Origin: Gracilariopsis chorda
Lineage: Eukaryota > Rhodophyta > Florideophyceae > Gracilariales > Gracilariaceae
NCBI GenBank assembly: GCA_003194525.1
Contig: NBIV01000135.1
Location: forward strand, 1-64,000
Reading direction: 5' to 3'
Length of the DNA stretch: 64,000 nt
The position numbers were made by a program, and so were the translations under genes. Below the pieces are notes generated by a model. The model was not told the origin of the DNA. It searched no databases and was given only the letters and a program-made list of their open reading frames with translations. Every line of letters starts with the position of its first letter. Positions within the stretch are counted from its first letter, which is position 1. Below, in pieces: positions 29,753 through 40,156 of this stretch.

Positions 29753-32461
29753 ATGTCTTCCAAACGCCATCGCCATGGCAAGGAGAACGACGCGTCCAAT
29801 CTTCCGGTACCATACCCTCGCAAACCCCCTTCCACAAACCCAGCACATCACATTCGCGGAAACGCCCGTGCGCAATATCTCGGCCAGCTGACGCTTCGCC
29901 TTCGCAACTATCTTCAGCTTGCAGAACAAAAGAAACATGCGCTGTTACTCCTCGAAGGAAGATATGCCGAATTCAACCAAACTTTGGAAAAGGCGAAGAA
30001 TACAGGAAGTGTACCGTTGTTGCGTCTTGTAGCGACGCTGCTGGCTCGCCTATCTGTGGAACCGAAATGCGCGGCTAAACTAACAGATGTGGCATATCTG
30101 CCACTCATTTCCGCCGCACTGGAAGTTCCCATCTCAGATAATGCTCAGAAGAAAAATGATCGACTCGCTCATGACACTGCCCGTCTTGCCGCTCGCGCTG
30201 TTCGGAATATAGCAGCATTCTCCCCGAAGAACGCCGCTGTCATAGCACGCAGTTCAAACATTATCAAGATTTTGATCAACACGTTGCAAAAGTGCACATC
30301 CGGCGTCGTCACGGACGAAGTCATCGAGAGTACTGCGGCGCTAGCCAATTTTGCGAGGTGCGGGCTTCAGTTCCAGGCCTATATTCGTAAGCATTCTGCA
30401 CTAACAGCATTGGCGAAGGCTGCTGCCTTTCAATCAAACCCTGCTTTAAACTTCCACGCGTGTAGAGCGTTGGCAGAATTCAGCTTGGACACAAGATGGA
30501 GCGTGCTACTCATTGCTCATGGCTGTGTGAAGATCATGCTTGCCATCATCGTTCAGCAAACCGATTATGAACTTATCAGCGAAGCAACGCGTTTTTTGGG
30601 AAATCTTGCCACTGCCAAGGTTGGTCGTGAAGCTGTCATTACCGCGCAGGGCGTTGAAATGATTGTTGCCAGAGTGGTTGCTTCTTCTCACCACCATACC
30701 AAACCAGAGGAAAAGCACCTCATGATTGATCTTATTAGGACGACAAGTAACTTGTGTGTAGATTCTAAGGACGCTGCGGGCAGAGTAATCAAACGTGGCG
30801 GCGTTCTTGCCTTTATCGAAGGGTATACTGACCAAGATGAGCAGTTACGAACTGAGGCCTTTCGAGGACTACTGATTGTGGCGCAAGGAGGCCATGGCTT
30901 CCGCGCTTCGGTGCTACGAGAAATAGGAGTCAAGATTAGGCAAGATGCTTCACTTGGAAGGTGTGTAGCACATCTATACGACTTGTCGCGTCGCATTCGA
31001 GTAGAGGCAACTGCAGAGCGCAAGGACGACTTTCCACAAACCATTGCGGAGCTAGGGAATCGTTCAAAGCATTATCTCTTCCAAGCAGGACCTCTGGCAT
31101 CTGAAAACGAGTCAACACCAAACTCTGTGCCAGACTTGAAAAGTCCACCTGATGGCGCTTTCCGTCAGTCCGCCAGAATACTTTCAGTACAACGGCCTGT
31201 CCATCATCGTGAGAGACTAGCGAGAGACCGGAAAGATCGCCCAGCGGTGCACGGTTCGTCTTGCAAGCGGCACGAATCACATAACCGCTCCCGTTCTCCT
31301 AGGAGGCATCGGAAGACTACTTCATCGCCGTCTGATCCGCGACAACAACACCAGGAAGCCCGTAATGTTTCGGATCCCACGCCGCGTCGAAGAAACAGCG
31401 AACCAGGGGATGTGGATGACATTCCGCGCTGCAAGGTTGTGCACAACCATGATAAGAGCCACGGGTCAAGTAACTGGGTCGCCGCTGTGTGGTCAGCTGT
31501 TTGCAGTGCGGTAACTCGTCCTCCAAATGGAAGTCCAGTACCGGCGAAGGGATCATCAACTGGGGCGAAACTTGTAAGTGCCTCCCGAAGTGACGACGAA
31601 GATTCGGATGATGATGTTTATGAAATGGGTGTGGCACTCGGACGCGGTGGGTTTGCTACAGTGTTTCTCGCGAAGAATCTTCGAACTGGTGACCTGGTGG
31701 CAGTTAAGCGCTTCCACCCCATTAACTCGTCAACTGCTGCTGCAAAGAAAAAAGCAGAACTAATGGCTCGGCGCGCAATGAAGGAACAGCGCATCTGGGA
31801 CGGGCTTTCGCACAAAAACGTGGTGAGTTATCGTGGCTGCTTTTTCGGGGAGACCGGAGAATTGAATCTGGTGGCTGAATACATTCCCGGATGGTCTCTT
31901 GCTGATCATCTATCGCAAGTTGGTAAATTCCCGGAGCATATGGTTGCATGCATCACGCAACAGATTGTGGACGGACTAGATTACCTTCACAAGTGCGGGG
32001 TGACACATCGCGATGTGAAACCGGCCAACATTTTGGTGAACCCGAATGGTGTGATCAAGATCACGGACTTTGGGGTAAGTTCTGCTGTGGACGTTCCGAC
32101 AATGACGGGAAACACTCTAGTTGGGACTCCATGGTACATTGCTCCGGAGATGATTGAGGGGCGGCCGTACGGAAAATCAGTGGACATATGGTCGCTTGGA
32201 TGTACGGTGCTGGAGCTGTCGTCTGGTAGACGGCCGTACCACAACTTGCGAGCTCACGTGGCTATGTTCCGCATGACGCGGGATCGAATGCCTCCGATTC
32301 CGAAGAACCTGAGCCCCAAGCTTCGGGACTTTTTGAAGACTTGCTGGGTATGGGACCCCGCACAGCGGCCATCCCCAGCCAACTTGCGTCGACATCCATT
32401 CTTGGCAGCTGTCACTCGACCTGAAGCGATCAAGCTGAAGAACATGGCTCGAAAGACGTAG
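29753..32461 (+). CDS. ARM-repeat protein kinase, MAP3K/STE11-like, 902 aa
   Basis: This is a Ser/Thr kinase with a long helical-repeat amino terminus. The ATG at 29,753 has A at -3. Residues about 75-410 look like armadillo repeats (AARAVRNIAAFSPKNAAVI, ESTAALANFARCG, ATRFLGNLATAKVGREAVI). Residues 430-600 are a basic, Ser/Arg-rich linker. The kinase domain (about 620-890) has a Gly loop GRGGFATVFLA, VAVKRF, HRDVKPANILVN (near 752), DFG (near 772) and GTPWYIAPEMI, all intact, so it should be active. The activation segment and GTPxYIAPE resemble STE11/MAP3K and Cdc7/SepH-type kinases. In MAP3K-epsilon and Fused-type proteins the kinase precedes the ARM/HEAT repeats; here the order is reversed. 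It is intron-less. Substrate and pathway are unknown. Confidence 0.87.
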   Translation: MSSKRHRHGKENDASNLPVPYPRKPPSTNPAHHIRGNARAQYLGQLTLRLRNYLQLAEQKKHALLLLEGRYAEFNQTLEKAKNTGSVPLLRLVATLLARLSVEPKCAAKLTDVAYLPLISAALEVPISDNAQKKNDRLAHDTARLAARAVRNIAAFSPKNAAVIARSSNIIKILINTLQKCTSGVVTDEVIESTAALANFARCGLQFQAYIRKHSALTALAKAAAFQSNPALNFHACRALAEFSLDTRWSVLLIAHGCVKIMLAIIVQQTDYELISEATRFLGNLATAKVGREAVITAQGVEMIVARVVASSHHHTKPEEKHLMIDLIRTTSNLCVDSKDAAGRVIKRGGVLAFIEGYTDQDEQLRTEAFRGLLIVAQGGHGFRASVLREIGVKIRQDASLGRCVAHLYDLSRRIRVEATAERKDDFPQTIAELGNRSKHYLFQAGPLASENESTPNSVPDLKSPPDGAFRQSARILSVQRPVHHRERLARDRKDRPAVHGSSCKRHESHNRSRSPRRHRKTTSSPSDPRQQHQEARNVSDPTPRRRNSEPGDVDDIPRCKVVHNHDKSHGSSNWVAAVWSAVCSAVTRPPNGSPVPAKGSSTGAKLVSASRSDDEDSDDDVYEMGVALGRGGFATVFLAKNLRTGDLVAVKRFHPINSSTAAAKKKAELMARRAMKEQRIWDGLSHKNVVSYRGCFFGETGELNLVAEYIPGWSLADHLSQVGKFPEHMVACITQQIVDGLDYLHKCGVTHRDVKPANILVNPNGVIKITDFGVSSAVDVPTMTGNTLVGTPWYIAPEMIEGRPYGKSVDIWSLGCTVLELSSGRRPYHNLRAHVAMFRMTRDRMPPIPKNLSPKLRDFLKTCWVWDPAQRPSPANLRRHPFLAAVTRPEAIKLKNMARKT

Positions 32462-33004
32462 TAGAGCAAAGCTTTGTTGCCGTTGTGCTTTCCATTCGAT
32501 GTAGTGTAGATTCCACTTATGGCTACCCCTTGTTAATTCTTGAAGTGACATAATAGAACCCGCGCACCAACTGGTGTTGACTAACATTATTGCTCGCGAC
32601 GGTCGCAAAGGAGCGAACCTTGTATACATCGGACGACGCTTGTATCTACCGTTCGCAAATCACCGATACAGATAGCGTTCGTCGTGAAAACACGCCTGAG
32701 CTTGGTGAGCCGTAAAAACCTGAACCGTCTTGGCATTCATTCATTTGGAGAGGTTGATACAGAGACGCGTATGCAACGTGTAAGAGACCGTTTAGCAATG
32801 GCTCGTGCTTACAGAAGATGACTGTCAGAGCAGAGAGCTCGCACACGTCGAGTACATGCTTTGTTGAATTGCGCCAATGGCGACCGCAGCACCTCCGCAT
32901 CGCGCCAGCCACAATCTGTCACGATCGCCACCACCGCCACGCCCATCAACCGCCCGCCGCCTCCGTCATCTTCGCCCGCGCCCTCTCAACCCCCCGATCC
33001 CACC
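32462..33004. other. Intergenic, about 0.54 kb
   Basis: No gene was seen. The COX5B frame is open upstream from 32,861, but the added sequence is low complexity and I place the start at 33,005. Confidence 0.5.
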
Positions 33005-33466
33005 ATGATCGCCGCAGCCGCTCGGAGCGCCGCCAGGTCCTCCTCCGTCCTGGCCTCCCTCGCCCGCCTCTCCCGCAGCCCGTCCACTCTGCATCCGCGC
33101 TTACTCTCAATTCCCTCCTCCCATTCCGTGCGCCACTACGCCGCAAAGTCCGACGGACCAAGTGTCGTCGCAGAGGTGAAGCCCGGCACCCCCGGCGAGA
33201 TTCCGAGTATCATGGATCAGGCCACCGGTCTCGAGCGCGCCGAAATTGATCACCCTGACCTCTTCAAGCATAACGAAATTCTCAAAGGTCCGTTTGGCAC
33301 CGCTGAACACCCCGTCAAGATCCAATCGGCGTACGATGCGAGAATTGTAGGTTGCACCGGTAAGGCCGCTCCAGACGATCATGACCTCGTCTGGTTGCTT
33401 GTTGAAAAGGGGGAACAAGCCGTGTGCAAAGAATGTGGGCAGGTTTTTGAGCTAGATCCTTTGTAA
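33005..33466 (+). CDS. COX5B: Cytochrome c oxidase subunit 5b (COX5B/yeast Cox4), 153 aa
   Basis: This is a nuclear-encoded zinc subunit of mitochondrial complex IV. Residues 1-45 form an Arg/Ser/Ala-rich amphipathic presequence without acids. The mature part has HPDLFKHNEILKGPFGT, EHPVKIQSAYDARIVGC and GEQAVCKECGQVFEL. The zinc site is Cys117, His126, Cys141 and Cys144, in the spacing of the family to within one residue. The ATG at 33,005 follows CACC, a good eukaryotic context. It lies tail to tail with the XPC gene, 279 bp apart. Confidence 0.93.
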   Translation: MIAAAARSAARSSSVLASLARLSRSPSTLHPRLLSIPSSHSVRHYAAKSDGPSVVAEVKPGTPGEIPSIMDQATGLERAEIDHPDLFKHNEILKGPFGTAEHPVKIQSAYDARIVGCTGKAAPDDHDLVWLLVEKGEQAVCKECGQVFELDPL

Positions 33467-33745
33467 ACGTTTCCGTCGTGAACCTCTTCGAAAGCTCGTT
33501 TTATCCGCGCTCCGATTGCGCTTCGCACCCTTTGGTCGGGAACTGCGTTGCATCGACCGGCCCTAACTCTCTTTGCGTTTTTGTTTGTTGACCTACGTTC
33601 CTGCGCCGTAAACAATTGCGCCTTGCGCAACCGATTCTGTATCTATCCATCGATTCGTTTCTATTTGTATAGCACACAATCATGACAACTCCTGTGTGTC
33701 GCTCCTCTGTTTGTGAGCTTTAAACAGTTTTGTTTTCATTTTATT

Positions 33746-36100
33746 CTACAGTTTCTCGAAGCGCACTTCAAGTTCACAGATTCTACATGTCTTAACCCAT
33801 GTATCCTCCTCGACATGCCTTGGCTCGTCAAAATCGTGCTCATGGTTCTTCTTGTTCATTTTAAGCTTGCCATTCGTAGTAGTCCTTTCCTCTTGCTTAC
33901 CTGTGCCGGTGTCAAAATGCAATCCAGTTACTCCGTTCTTCTCAAGGGCAGCCTTTAAAGCTCCCTGTCGTTTCTGTTCACTCTCATATGTGCCCCCATT
34001 GTCAAAACCGCCATACTCTTTTTTCACTCTTTGTCCAGCCTTAACAGCACGCAAAAGCTTGGCCCATCGCACCAGTGCTTCCTCCCTCTCACGTTTTTCC
34101 GCTCTCTCCCGCGCCATTCTCGCCACTTCTCGAGCAGCATCTCTTACCAAATCTGCGTTTTCTACTGCAATCACCACCCCTTCGATGCGAGGAACCGACC
34201 TGCCACCTCGAACATCAAAACCTGTCATTGCTGGAGCAAAGTCTACCCCTACCTTTGTTGCCGCAACCCTAGCGTGTGGTATGTTAATGTGTACGGCTCC
34301 TACGGGCAAATGGTCTGGTGTCCACAGGTCGACGTTGCCGTGTTGACCTCGAGGTACTTTGCCATCTTTGCAAGGAGGAATAGCAAGCGCTTGTGTCTGC
34401 CATCCTCCGAATAAGTGTACCTGAGAATCCATTCCATTCTTTGACTTTACACTCTTCATGGGCTTTGACCCTGCTTTGACCTGCCTCATTTCCCTTATCC
34501 ATCGGTCCTTTGTGTGCAGAAGTCTCACGTTGGCTCTCAAGAAAATTGGTTCGTCCTTTATGTAACCGACAATAGGCTGTTTCGGCCAAATCACTTCATA
34601 CCTCTTGATGTGTCGCTCCAGCACGTACCGAGGATGTTTCTGTACTGCTGTCAATGTCGTTGGGACTTTCTCTTCCGCAGTTAGTGACTCAAATTCCTGG
34701 GATTCATGTTGTAATGCTTCGTCACTGTCACTACAACATGAAGCCTGAAGGTTGTTCAACACATTCTCAAACAGTTTTCCACTCGCCCTGCACGCTTCGA
34801 CTTGTTGTAACCAGTTTCTAACGTAACGCCGAGAGACGTCTCGTAGCAAGCCTTTTTCCACTGCAACCACATGAGCAAAGCAATCTTGCTTTAAATGGCG
34901 GACAGGTGCATCTTCCTGTGCATTGTCCTGTTTCTTGGCGCGTCTACTCCTTCTGGGGGTAGACGTAGCTTTTGAGGGGGTGTGCTGTACGTTGTATGAC
35001 TGCATGACGTTGTGACCATACGATGGTATGCGTTGCAAACTGTGTTCAATAACTTGCCCAGAAAAGCGTTCGCTGACCTGACCGCCATAAACATCAACGA
35101 CAATCCATGTGTTCTGTTGGTTGCACCAGACCTCAATCCAGGCAAAGAGGCAGGACTCCGACAAATCTTTAACGCTGGCTTGAACAAGTTGACGTCTAAC
35201 GCTCAATTGTTGTTCTTTGTTGCTCGTCCTTGCACGCGTCGGGACAAGTTGTAACGCCAAAACAAGCCGGCATCTAAGACCATGGGCGCGAACCAATGCG
35301 CAGGCGAGGGTAGCCACATCAATAATGTCACCCTTGCAACGCTGTACACAGGCAATGAGGCGCTCGGCAGCATTGCAAGGTCGTTTGAAAGAATTGTGCG
35401 GTCGGTGTGGTCCGTTTTGTGTAACGAACACGGAAGTGTGAAAATGAAGGCGCGTCCACAATGCAAATGTGGCTAGCTGCTGTTTGAGAGCGCCTTTTTC
35501 CGGGGTGAGCCATGTGTCAGGCGGCATGATGCTTAATGCGAGCGCACGAACGAGATGATTGTCGGCAGCGATGTCTTGTCGGAGCATGTGAGCTATGAGT
35601 AGTAGTAAATGAATGGTGTGCACTCGCTGGCGAGATTTTCTGTTTTCTGCAGCGAGCTTTCTCTGAAGCCTTCTGAGTTGCTGGTCGGTGAGTTGCTGCC
35701 GTTGTTGCGGCTGTGGTTGTGGCTCGGCTGTCGTAGTGGGAGGAGCTACAGCTGAAGGATTAGCCATTGCGGAAGATGCGTTCTTAAGTGAGGCAGCTGC
35801 GGCGGCTCTGACGAGTTGTTCATCGATATGAACGTGTTCTTCCCACTCATCGTTGGAGTCATCGTCCGAGTGTGCATATGCATGCGGTATCAATGAAGTT
35901 TTTCGTCGTTTGTGGTATGGAACGGGATATAGCGGAGCGGCAGAACGATCTGTGGGGCGGGTATCGTCTACAGCGAGGCGAACAGAGCCGTTCTGTTGGG
36001 GAGGAAGTGCACGACGCTTACGACCGCGCGTTACGGCGTGACGAACGCTGCTTTGGGCGATTTCGGAGAGGGACTCTTCGGGGGGGTGATCCTCGCTCAT
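33746..36100 (-). CDS. XPC: XPC/Rad4 DNA damage-recognition protein, 784 aa
   Basis: This is the damage sensor of global-genome nucleotide excision repair in the nucleus. Residues 1-140 are basic and low complexity (HKRRK near 63-67). A transglutaminase-fold region spans about 160-430, including GDIIDVATLACALVRAHGLRCRLVLAL and CLFAWIEVWCNQQNTWIVVDV. The three beta-hairpin domains follow: BHD1 (about 484-535, HPRYVLERHIKRYEVIWPKQ), BHD2 (about 536-588, FGGWQTQALAIPP) and BHD3 (about 590-655, LPVGAVHINIPHARVAATKVG). The tail ends with a Cys pair (KTCRIC). The order and length fit yeast Rad4 and human XPC. The gene has no intron. Confidence 0.94.
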   Translation of the reverse strand: MSEDHPPEESLSEIAQSSVRHAVTRGRKRRALPPQQNGSVRLAVDDTRPTDRSAAPLYPVPYHKRRKTSLIPHAYAHSDDDSNDEWEEHVHIDEQLVRAAAAASLKNASSAMANPSAVAPPTTTAEPQPQPQQRQQLTDQQLRRLQRKLAAENRKSRQRVHTIHLLLLIAHMLRQDIAADNHLVRALALSIMPPDTWLTPEKGALKQQLATFALWTRLHFHTSVFVTQNGPHRPHNSFKRPCNAAERLIACVQRCKGDIIDVATLACALVRAHGLRCRLVLALQLVPTRARTSNKEQQLSVRRQLVQASVKDLSESCLFAWIEVWCNQQNTWIVVDVYGGQVSERFSGQVIEHSLQRIPSYGHNVMQSYNVQHTPSKATSTPRRSRRAKKQDNAQEDAPVRHLKQDCFAHVVAVEKGLLRDVSRRYVRNWLQQVEACRASGKLFENVLNNLQASCCSDSDEALQHESQEFESLTAEEKVPTTLTAVQKHPRYVLERHIKRYEVIWPKQPIVGYIKDEPIFLRANVRLLHTKDRWIREMRQVKAGSKPMKSVKSKNGMDSQVHLFGGWQTQALAIPPCKDGKVPRGQHGNVDLWTPDHLPVGAVHINIPHARVAATKVGVDFAPAMTGFDVRGGRSVPRIEGVVIAVENADLVRDAAREVARMARERAEKREREEALVRWAKLLRAVKAGQRVKKEYGGFDNGGTYESEQKRQGALKAALEKNGVTGLHFDTGTGKQEERTTTNGKLKMNKKNHEHDFDEPRHVEEDTWVKTCRICELEVRFEKL

Positions 36101-36711
36101 GCTGTTAGCAAGGGAGGGTGTGCACTGAGGAGTGTGCGTCAGAGAATGTCAGGTGCATGGAAGGTTAACCCTCTTAACCTGTTGTAGCAACGCGGTATGG
36201 AGGGGCGAGGGGATCAAGGTTGGACCCAAATATGGATGTGGTTGAGCCGACAACAAGTCCAACGTGGCCAAGTGCAGCGAAACGTGTGACCTCAAAGGCG
36301 GTCGTTTGGAAGGCGAACCGTCGCAAGCGGAGGAGAAGCCGTCCAATACGAACGCGCCATGTGCATGCGAATGCAACGCAGCCAAAAACCCTGCAGAGAA
36401 CTTGATGATATCTATCATCGGCGATGAAACGAGCGCGAGGGCGCCCACTGCGGCCGCCGTTGACAGCAGCGCGCAGCTGGGGTGATTTTCGGTAAATTGC
36501 GGCGCGGTGCGCGCAGTGGGAGCTGATCGATCTCGGGCCGGCCCTATGGCCGCCCCACGCCTTCCTATCGTGGACACCTCTGGACCGCTATTCAGCAAGC
36601 TGCTCCCACCAACCTGTTCGGCGCCACGGGAAGCTCAAGTTTACCAACGATTTCCGTAGCTTGTATACGGAAACGGCTCGTTGCAAATCCGTTAGCTTGG
36701 GCGACGGTAGA
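36101..36711. promoter_or_regulatory. Divergent promoter region, XPC and carrier
   Basis: This 611-bp interval separates two divergently transcribed genes, so it should hold both promoters. A short open frame starting ATGGCCGCC at 36,546 (37 codons, ending before the carrier ATG) could be an upstream ORF of the carrier. No TATA box was obvious. Confidence 0.5.
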
Positions 36712-37803
36712 ATGCAAACGCTGCAAGCATCGCACGTCAGCATTGGCGGCGCGACACGCACAACGTCATCGTCATCGCTGCCAGCTGCTCGCGCATATCT
36801 CAGCAAGCGCACTGCCACAGCGCCAAAACTAACAACTTGGCGCCACAAAAGATGGAGACAGGCGCGCGCATCCGGTACACCAAACGCCCAACTGTCCGTC
36901 GCAGAGAATCTAGCATGCGGCGCCATAGGAAGAACGGCACAGATTTCATCAACGTTCCCCATCGACACGATCAAAATCCGGGTGCAAGTGTCTGGATTAA
37001 GTGCGTCCGCGGGCTCTAGTTCTTCGCCTGCGCCGACTACAGCAATCTCGCGCCTTGTATCAGCGGTGAAGCGGGGCAATCTGTACGGCGGGGTGTCGGT
37101 CTCGCTCATGGGTCAGGTTCCATACGGCATGCTAACTTTCGGGATCTACGAGACTATCAAGGGTATATTTGCAAACAGCCAAGTACAAACGCTTCCGCAG
37201 TGGGCGCAGACGGCTCTAGCAGCGAGCATAGGCGACGCGGTGGGCTCGTTATGGCTGACGCCCTCCGAAGTAGTCAAGTCCAAAACTCAAGCCGGAATGT
37301 ACAACAATGCATCATCTACAATTCGCGCGCTCTCCAAACAAGGCATCGGAGCGTTCTACCAGGGCTACTCAGCGGCGTTGGCGCGAGATATTCCATTCCG
37401 TGTAATTCAATTGAGCATATACGAAGGTGCACGTTCGTGGTACATGAAGCGAAGTGACAAGGGTATTGATGAGATTAGCGCGATTGAGAATTTGATAATG
37501 GGTGCGGCGGCAGGCAGTATTACAGCAGCTGTAACGTGTCCGCTAGATGTTGTGAGAAGTCGAATGATGTCGCAGCCCAAGGGGACGTACAAGAACGCGA
37601 TAGAGTGCGTTGCTACGTTGGTGCAAAAGGAGGGGATGGGCGGCCTGCTACGTGGGATTGTGCCTCGCTGCACGGTTATCGGGCCGTCCAGCGCGGTGTT
37701 CTTCCTAACTTTTGAGGCCAGTAAGGCGTTCTTCAGGAGCAGACGCGGCGGTGTTGGCGCGGCGGCGGCGTGCGGCAGACGGGCACGTCGTGCTCTCGCC
37801 TGA
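36712..37803 (+). CDS. SLC25 mitochondrial-type carrier, 363 aa (SAM-carrier-like)
   Basis: This is a six-helix inner-membrane carrier with three repeats. Each repeat carries the PxD/ExxK/R signature: FPIDTIKIRVQ, TPSEVVKSKTQ and CPLDVVRSRMM. The second repeat continues GFYQGY-like (GAFYQGYSAALARDIPFRVIQLSIYE). Repeat 2 and the ARDIPF element resemble S-adenosylmethionine carriers of mitochondria or plastids; substrate assignment by eye is tentative. The first ~70 residues are basic and Ser/Thr-rich, a possible targeting extension. The first ATG of the frame is at 36,712; there is no earlier in-frame ATG after the stop at 36,493. It is intron-less. Confidence 0.88.
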   Translation: MQTLQASHVSIGGATRTTSSSSLPAARAYLSKRTATAPKLTTWRHKRWRQARASGTPNAQLSVAENLACGAIGRTAQISSTFPIDTIKIRVQVSGLSASAGSSSSPAPTTAISRLVSAVKRGNLYGGVSVSLMGQVPYGMLTFGIYETIKGIFANSQVQTLPQWAQTALAASIGDAVGSLWLTPSEVVKSKTQAGMYNNASSTIRALSKQGIGAFYQGYSAALARDIPFRVIQLSIYEGARSWYMKRSDKGIDEISAIENLIMGAAAGSITAAVTCPLDVVRSRMMSQPKGTYKNAIECVATLVQKEGMGGLLRGIVPRCTVIGPSSAVFFLTFEASKAFFRSRRGGVGAAAACGRRARRALA

Positions 37804-38124
37804 GGGGCGGGCAAACGGGCGTTTGACGTATACACTTTGTAGAGAGAAGCGGCGAAGAAAAAGTTATTAACCTTAGCTTGTGCCGGTCGAAACAGTAGAG
37901 TGTAGGTTGTATGTGGGATGCCACGAGTGTAAATTCATTTGTTCGGACGAAAGGTCAAGGGTGATGTACCTTCGGTGAAGTTAACGCCTCGGGAGCTGTG
38001 TAAGACGATCACCATGTCAAGGGTATTCACGGGATGGTTGAATTGTGCATCGGAGTTTGGGGTGTGCTTGTGTGTGTCCCACGAAGCGGGGGCGCGGAAA
38101 GCGCGGTGCGTGGGCCACGTTGAG
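37804..38124. other. Convergent 3' intergenic region
   Basis: This is 321 bp between two genes that point at each other. No gene was seen. Confidence 0.5.
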
Positions 38125-39372
38125 TTAGAGCTGTTTTCGCGACACCACGGCTCGTTGCACCAGCGCGCTGGACAGCTGTGACGGCGCCTTGCGCTCGCAC
38201 GCGCGACGCACGCGACGAACGGCCAGCAGCGCAATAGCCGCCAGCGCCATGAGCGCCGTCATTAACAGCGTCATCACCACCCACAAGCGCCACCGAATGG
38301 TGTAGTGCTCGAAGCGCCCGCGCCCGCGCTCGCCAATTGCGTCTTCAACGCCGTTGCTAAGAGCGCCGCCACCGACGTGTATCGTCGTCTCCATGGCGCA
38401 TCCGCTGTGATTTGTTCCCCGCCTCGTCACCGCGTGCACGCAGACGCGCATGACTCGCTCCACGCACGCGGCCACGTCACCGCCGCTCAACGTACATTCC
38501 ATCATTGCGTGCTTCACGCCGGTGGCTTCGTCGTCGCTTCTGTGGCGACGAAGCAGCTGCACACAACGTTGAATAACGTGCGCCGCGCATTGAATTGCGC
38601 CTTGTTCCTCATCCATTGCACCGCACACGCAAGCGTCAAAGCGAATTGTACAGGAGCGATGTTCTTGCGCGCAGCGTTTGACGGCGTCGCCCTGCGGAAC
38701 GTCTCGCTGCATATTAGAGGAGCGTATTGCGTTGTTGGTGCTGTTGTGGTCGGCGGTGGCGGAGGATGGAACAGGTGGTTTAATCGAATGGTCAGACGCA
38801 GAGCTCTCATTGACAGTTTTGAAGACGACGTGAACGGTTCCATCCTGGTGTGCGCTGATGGACACGCCATCGGCGCTGACGGCCACAGGAAGTAACAAAG
38901 TGTGCACCGCCATAGCAGTTATAGATTCTGACTGCGTGTGCACGCGCAACTGTAAATGACGGCGTGCCACCAACGACATGCGCAGCTTTCGTCCGTGCGT
39001 GGGTAGGAGTACCCTAGCAGTCAATTGGGAGCGGTTGGGAGAGAGTGCAAAAGTGACGTCGGGGCCGGTCAAGTCGGTGAGCACGCCGTGCGAAACGTCG
39101 TCCAGACGTTTGAAAGCATCGTCGAAAAAGGTGTCTACCAGTGGAGGTAACATGTGTGTCAAGATGAGGGCGTCTTCTGCGGATGCGATGTGTTTGAGCG
39201 CTGAGTTGTGGTTCCACTGGGGCGGAGTTGATGCGCCATGGCGCGCGATGGGCGATGGGGAGGAGGGGGGCGATAACGGGGGTGAGCTGTGTGCTTGGAG
39301 CGGGAGTAAGGCGAACGTCGCAACGGCGAGTAGCGCGGCGACTGCACGTGCGCAGCTCGCCAGAGGGAACAT
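38125..39372 (-). CDS. Type I membrane protein with Cys-rich ectodomain, 415 aa, unrecognised
   Basis: I do not recognise the family. A signal peptide (ALLAVATFALLPLQAHS within residues 1-29) and one transmembrane helix near residues 362-385 (VVMTLLMTALMALAAIALLAV), followed by the basic stop-transfer RRVRRACERK, predict a single-pass secretory-pathway protein with a short cytoplasmic tail. The lumenal part has two segments: a beta-rich amino-terminal part with NxS/T sites (NRSQ, NESS), and a Cys-rich part at about 235-325 with regularly spaced Cys (CAQEHRSC...CVCGAM...CAAHVIQRCVQLL). The pattern suggests a disulfide-bonded ectodomain. The gene has no intron. Confidence 0.72.
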   Translation of the reverse strand: MFPLASCARAVAALLAVATFALLPLQAHSSPPLSPPSSPSPIARHGASTPPQWNHNSALKHIASAEDALILTHMLPPLVDTFFDDAFKRLDDVSHGVLTDLTGPDVTFALSPNRSQLTARVLLPTHGRKLRMSLVARRHLQLRVHTQSESITAMAVHTLLLPVAVSADGVSISAHQDGTVHVVFKTVNESSASDHSIKPPVPSSATADHNSTNNAIRSSNMQRDVPQGDAVKRCAQEHRSCTIRFDACVCGAMDEEQGAIQCAAHVIQRCVQLLRRHRSDDEATGVKHAMMECTLSGGDVAACVERVMRVCVHAVTRRGTNHSGCAMETTIHVGGGALSNGVEDAIGERGRGRFEHYTIRWRLWVVMTLLMTALMALAAIALLAVRRVRRACERKAPSQLSSALVQRAVVSRKQL

Positions 39373-40112
39373 AAATAACGGAGCTCACGCCAGGGCAGGG
39401 GTGGCGTTGGAAACTGGTGTGGGTATACGTATAGGAGTAGGCACGGGAATGGATGTGTAGTAGGTTGGGGGAGGAAGGAATGTGAGGGGGGGGTGGTGGA
39501 GGAGTGCACGCAGCGATGAGTACAGATAAAGTACGTATGCAAGCACGCCGCACAGCAGTTGCAATGGGAGTATCTAGAGCGGCGTGTGCAGAGCGCTGAT
39601 TGGGGCGGGAGATGATTGAGAGCACACGCACGCGCGGCGCGTGCGCCAGTGGTAGTGGGCCACGTTGGCGTAGCTGGCGACGGCGTGGTAACGGTTGCGG
39701 GGCGCGCACCCACAGCACAGAACTTTTCAGCAACGCAATCACTTTTTGCGCCTTTTCTCTTTTGCCGCGCCGCCTGTCCCAACGCGTGTCAGCGAGCTCC
39801 GCACGCCGGCTCATTCGATCGTTCAGCCTCGCTGCACGCCAGATATTATTGTTTTGTGCGCCGTTGAATTTGGTGCCACCCCCTACACAGCGCCCCCTCG
39901 TTCAGTATTCCTGTATTCTCACACTTGGTGGTGGCGCGTCGCAACGCCGTACCAAGCGAAGCAACGTGCCGTCGCGCTGCAGAAAGCGAGACGCCAATTA
40001 CGGTTGGAACGGTGCCGAACCAACAGCACCGCCACTACCCCAATGTGGCTGTGTGCATGTAATGCTGTGCTGCGCTCACAACGCGTTCAGCTAGCAACAG
40101 CCACGCGCCGCA

Positions 40113-40113
<1 letters not shown>

Positions 40114-40156
<43 letters not shown>
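40114..40156. repeat. (GGC)n repeat, about 14 units
   Basis: This is an uninterrupted GGC triplet run outside any supported coding region. On the minus strand it would encode poly-Ala. Confidence 0.9.

Noticed and set aside
36546-36660. Short frame ATGGCCGCC before the carrier
   Set aside because: It has only 37 codons in a different frame from the carrier. It could be an upstream ORF or a first exon but there is no evidence for either.
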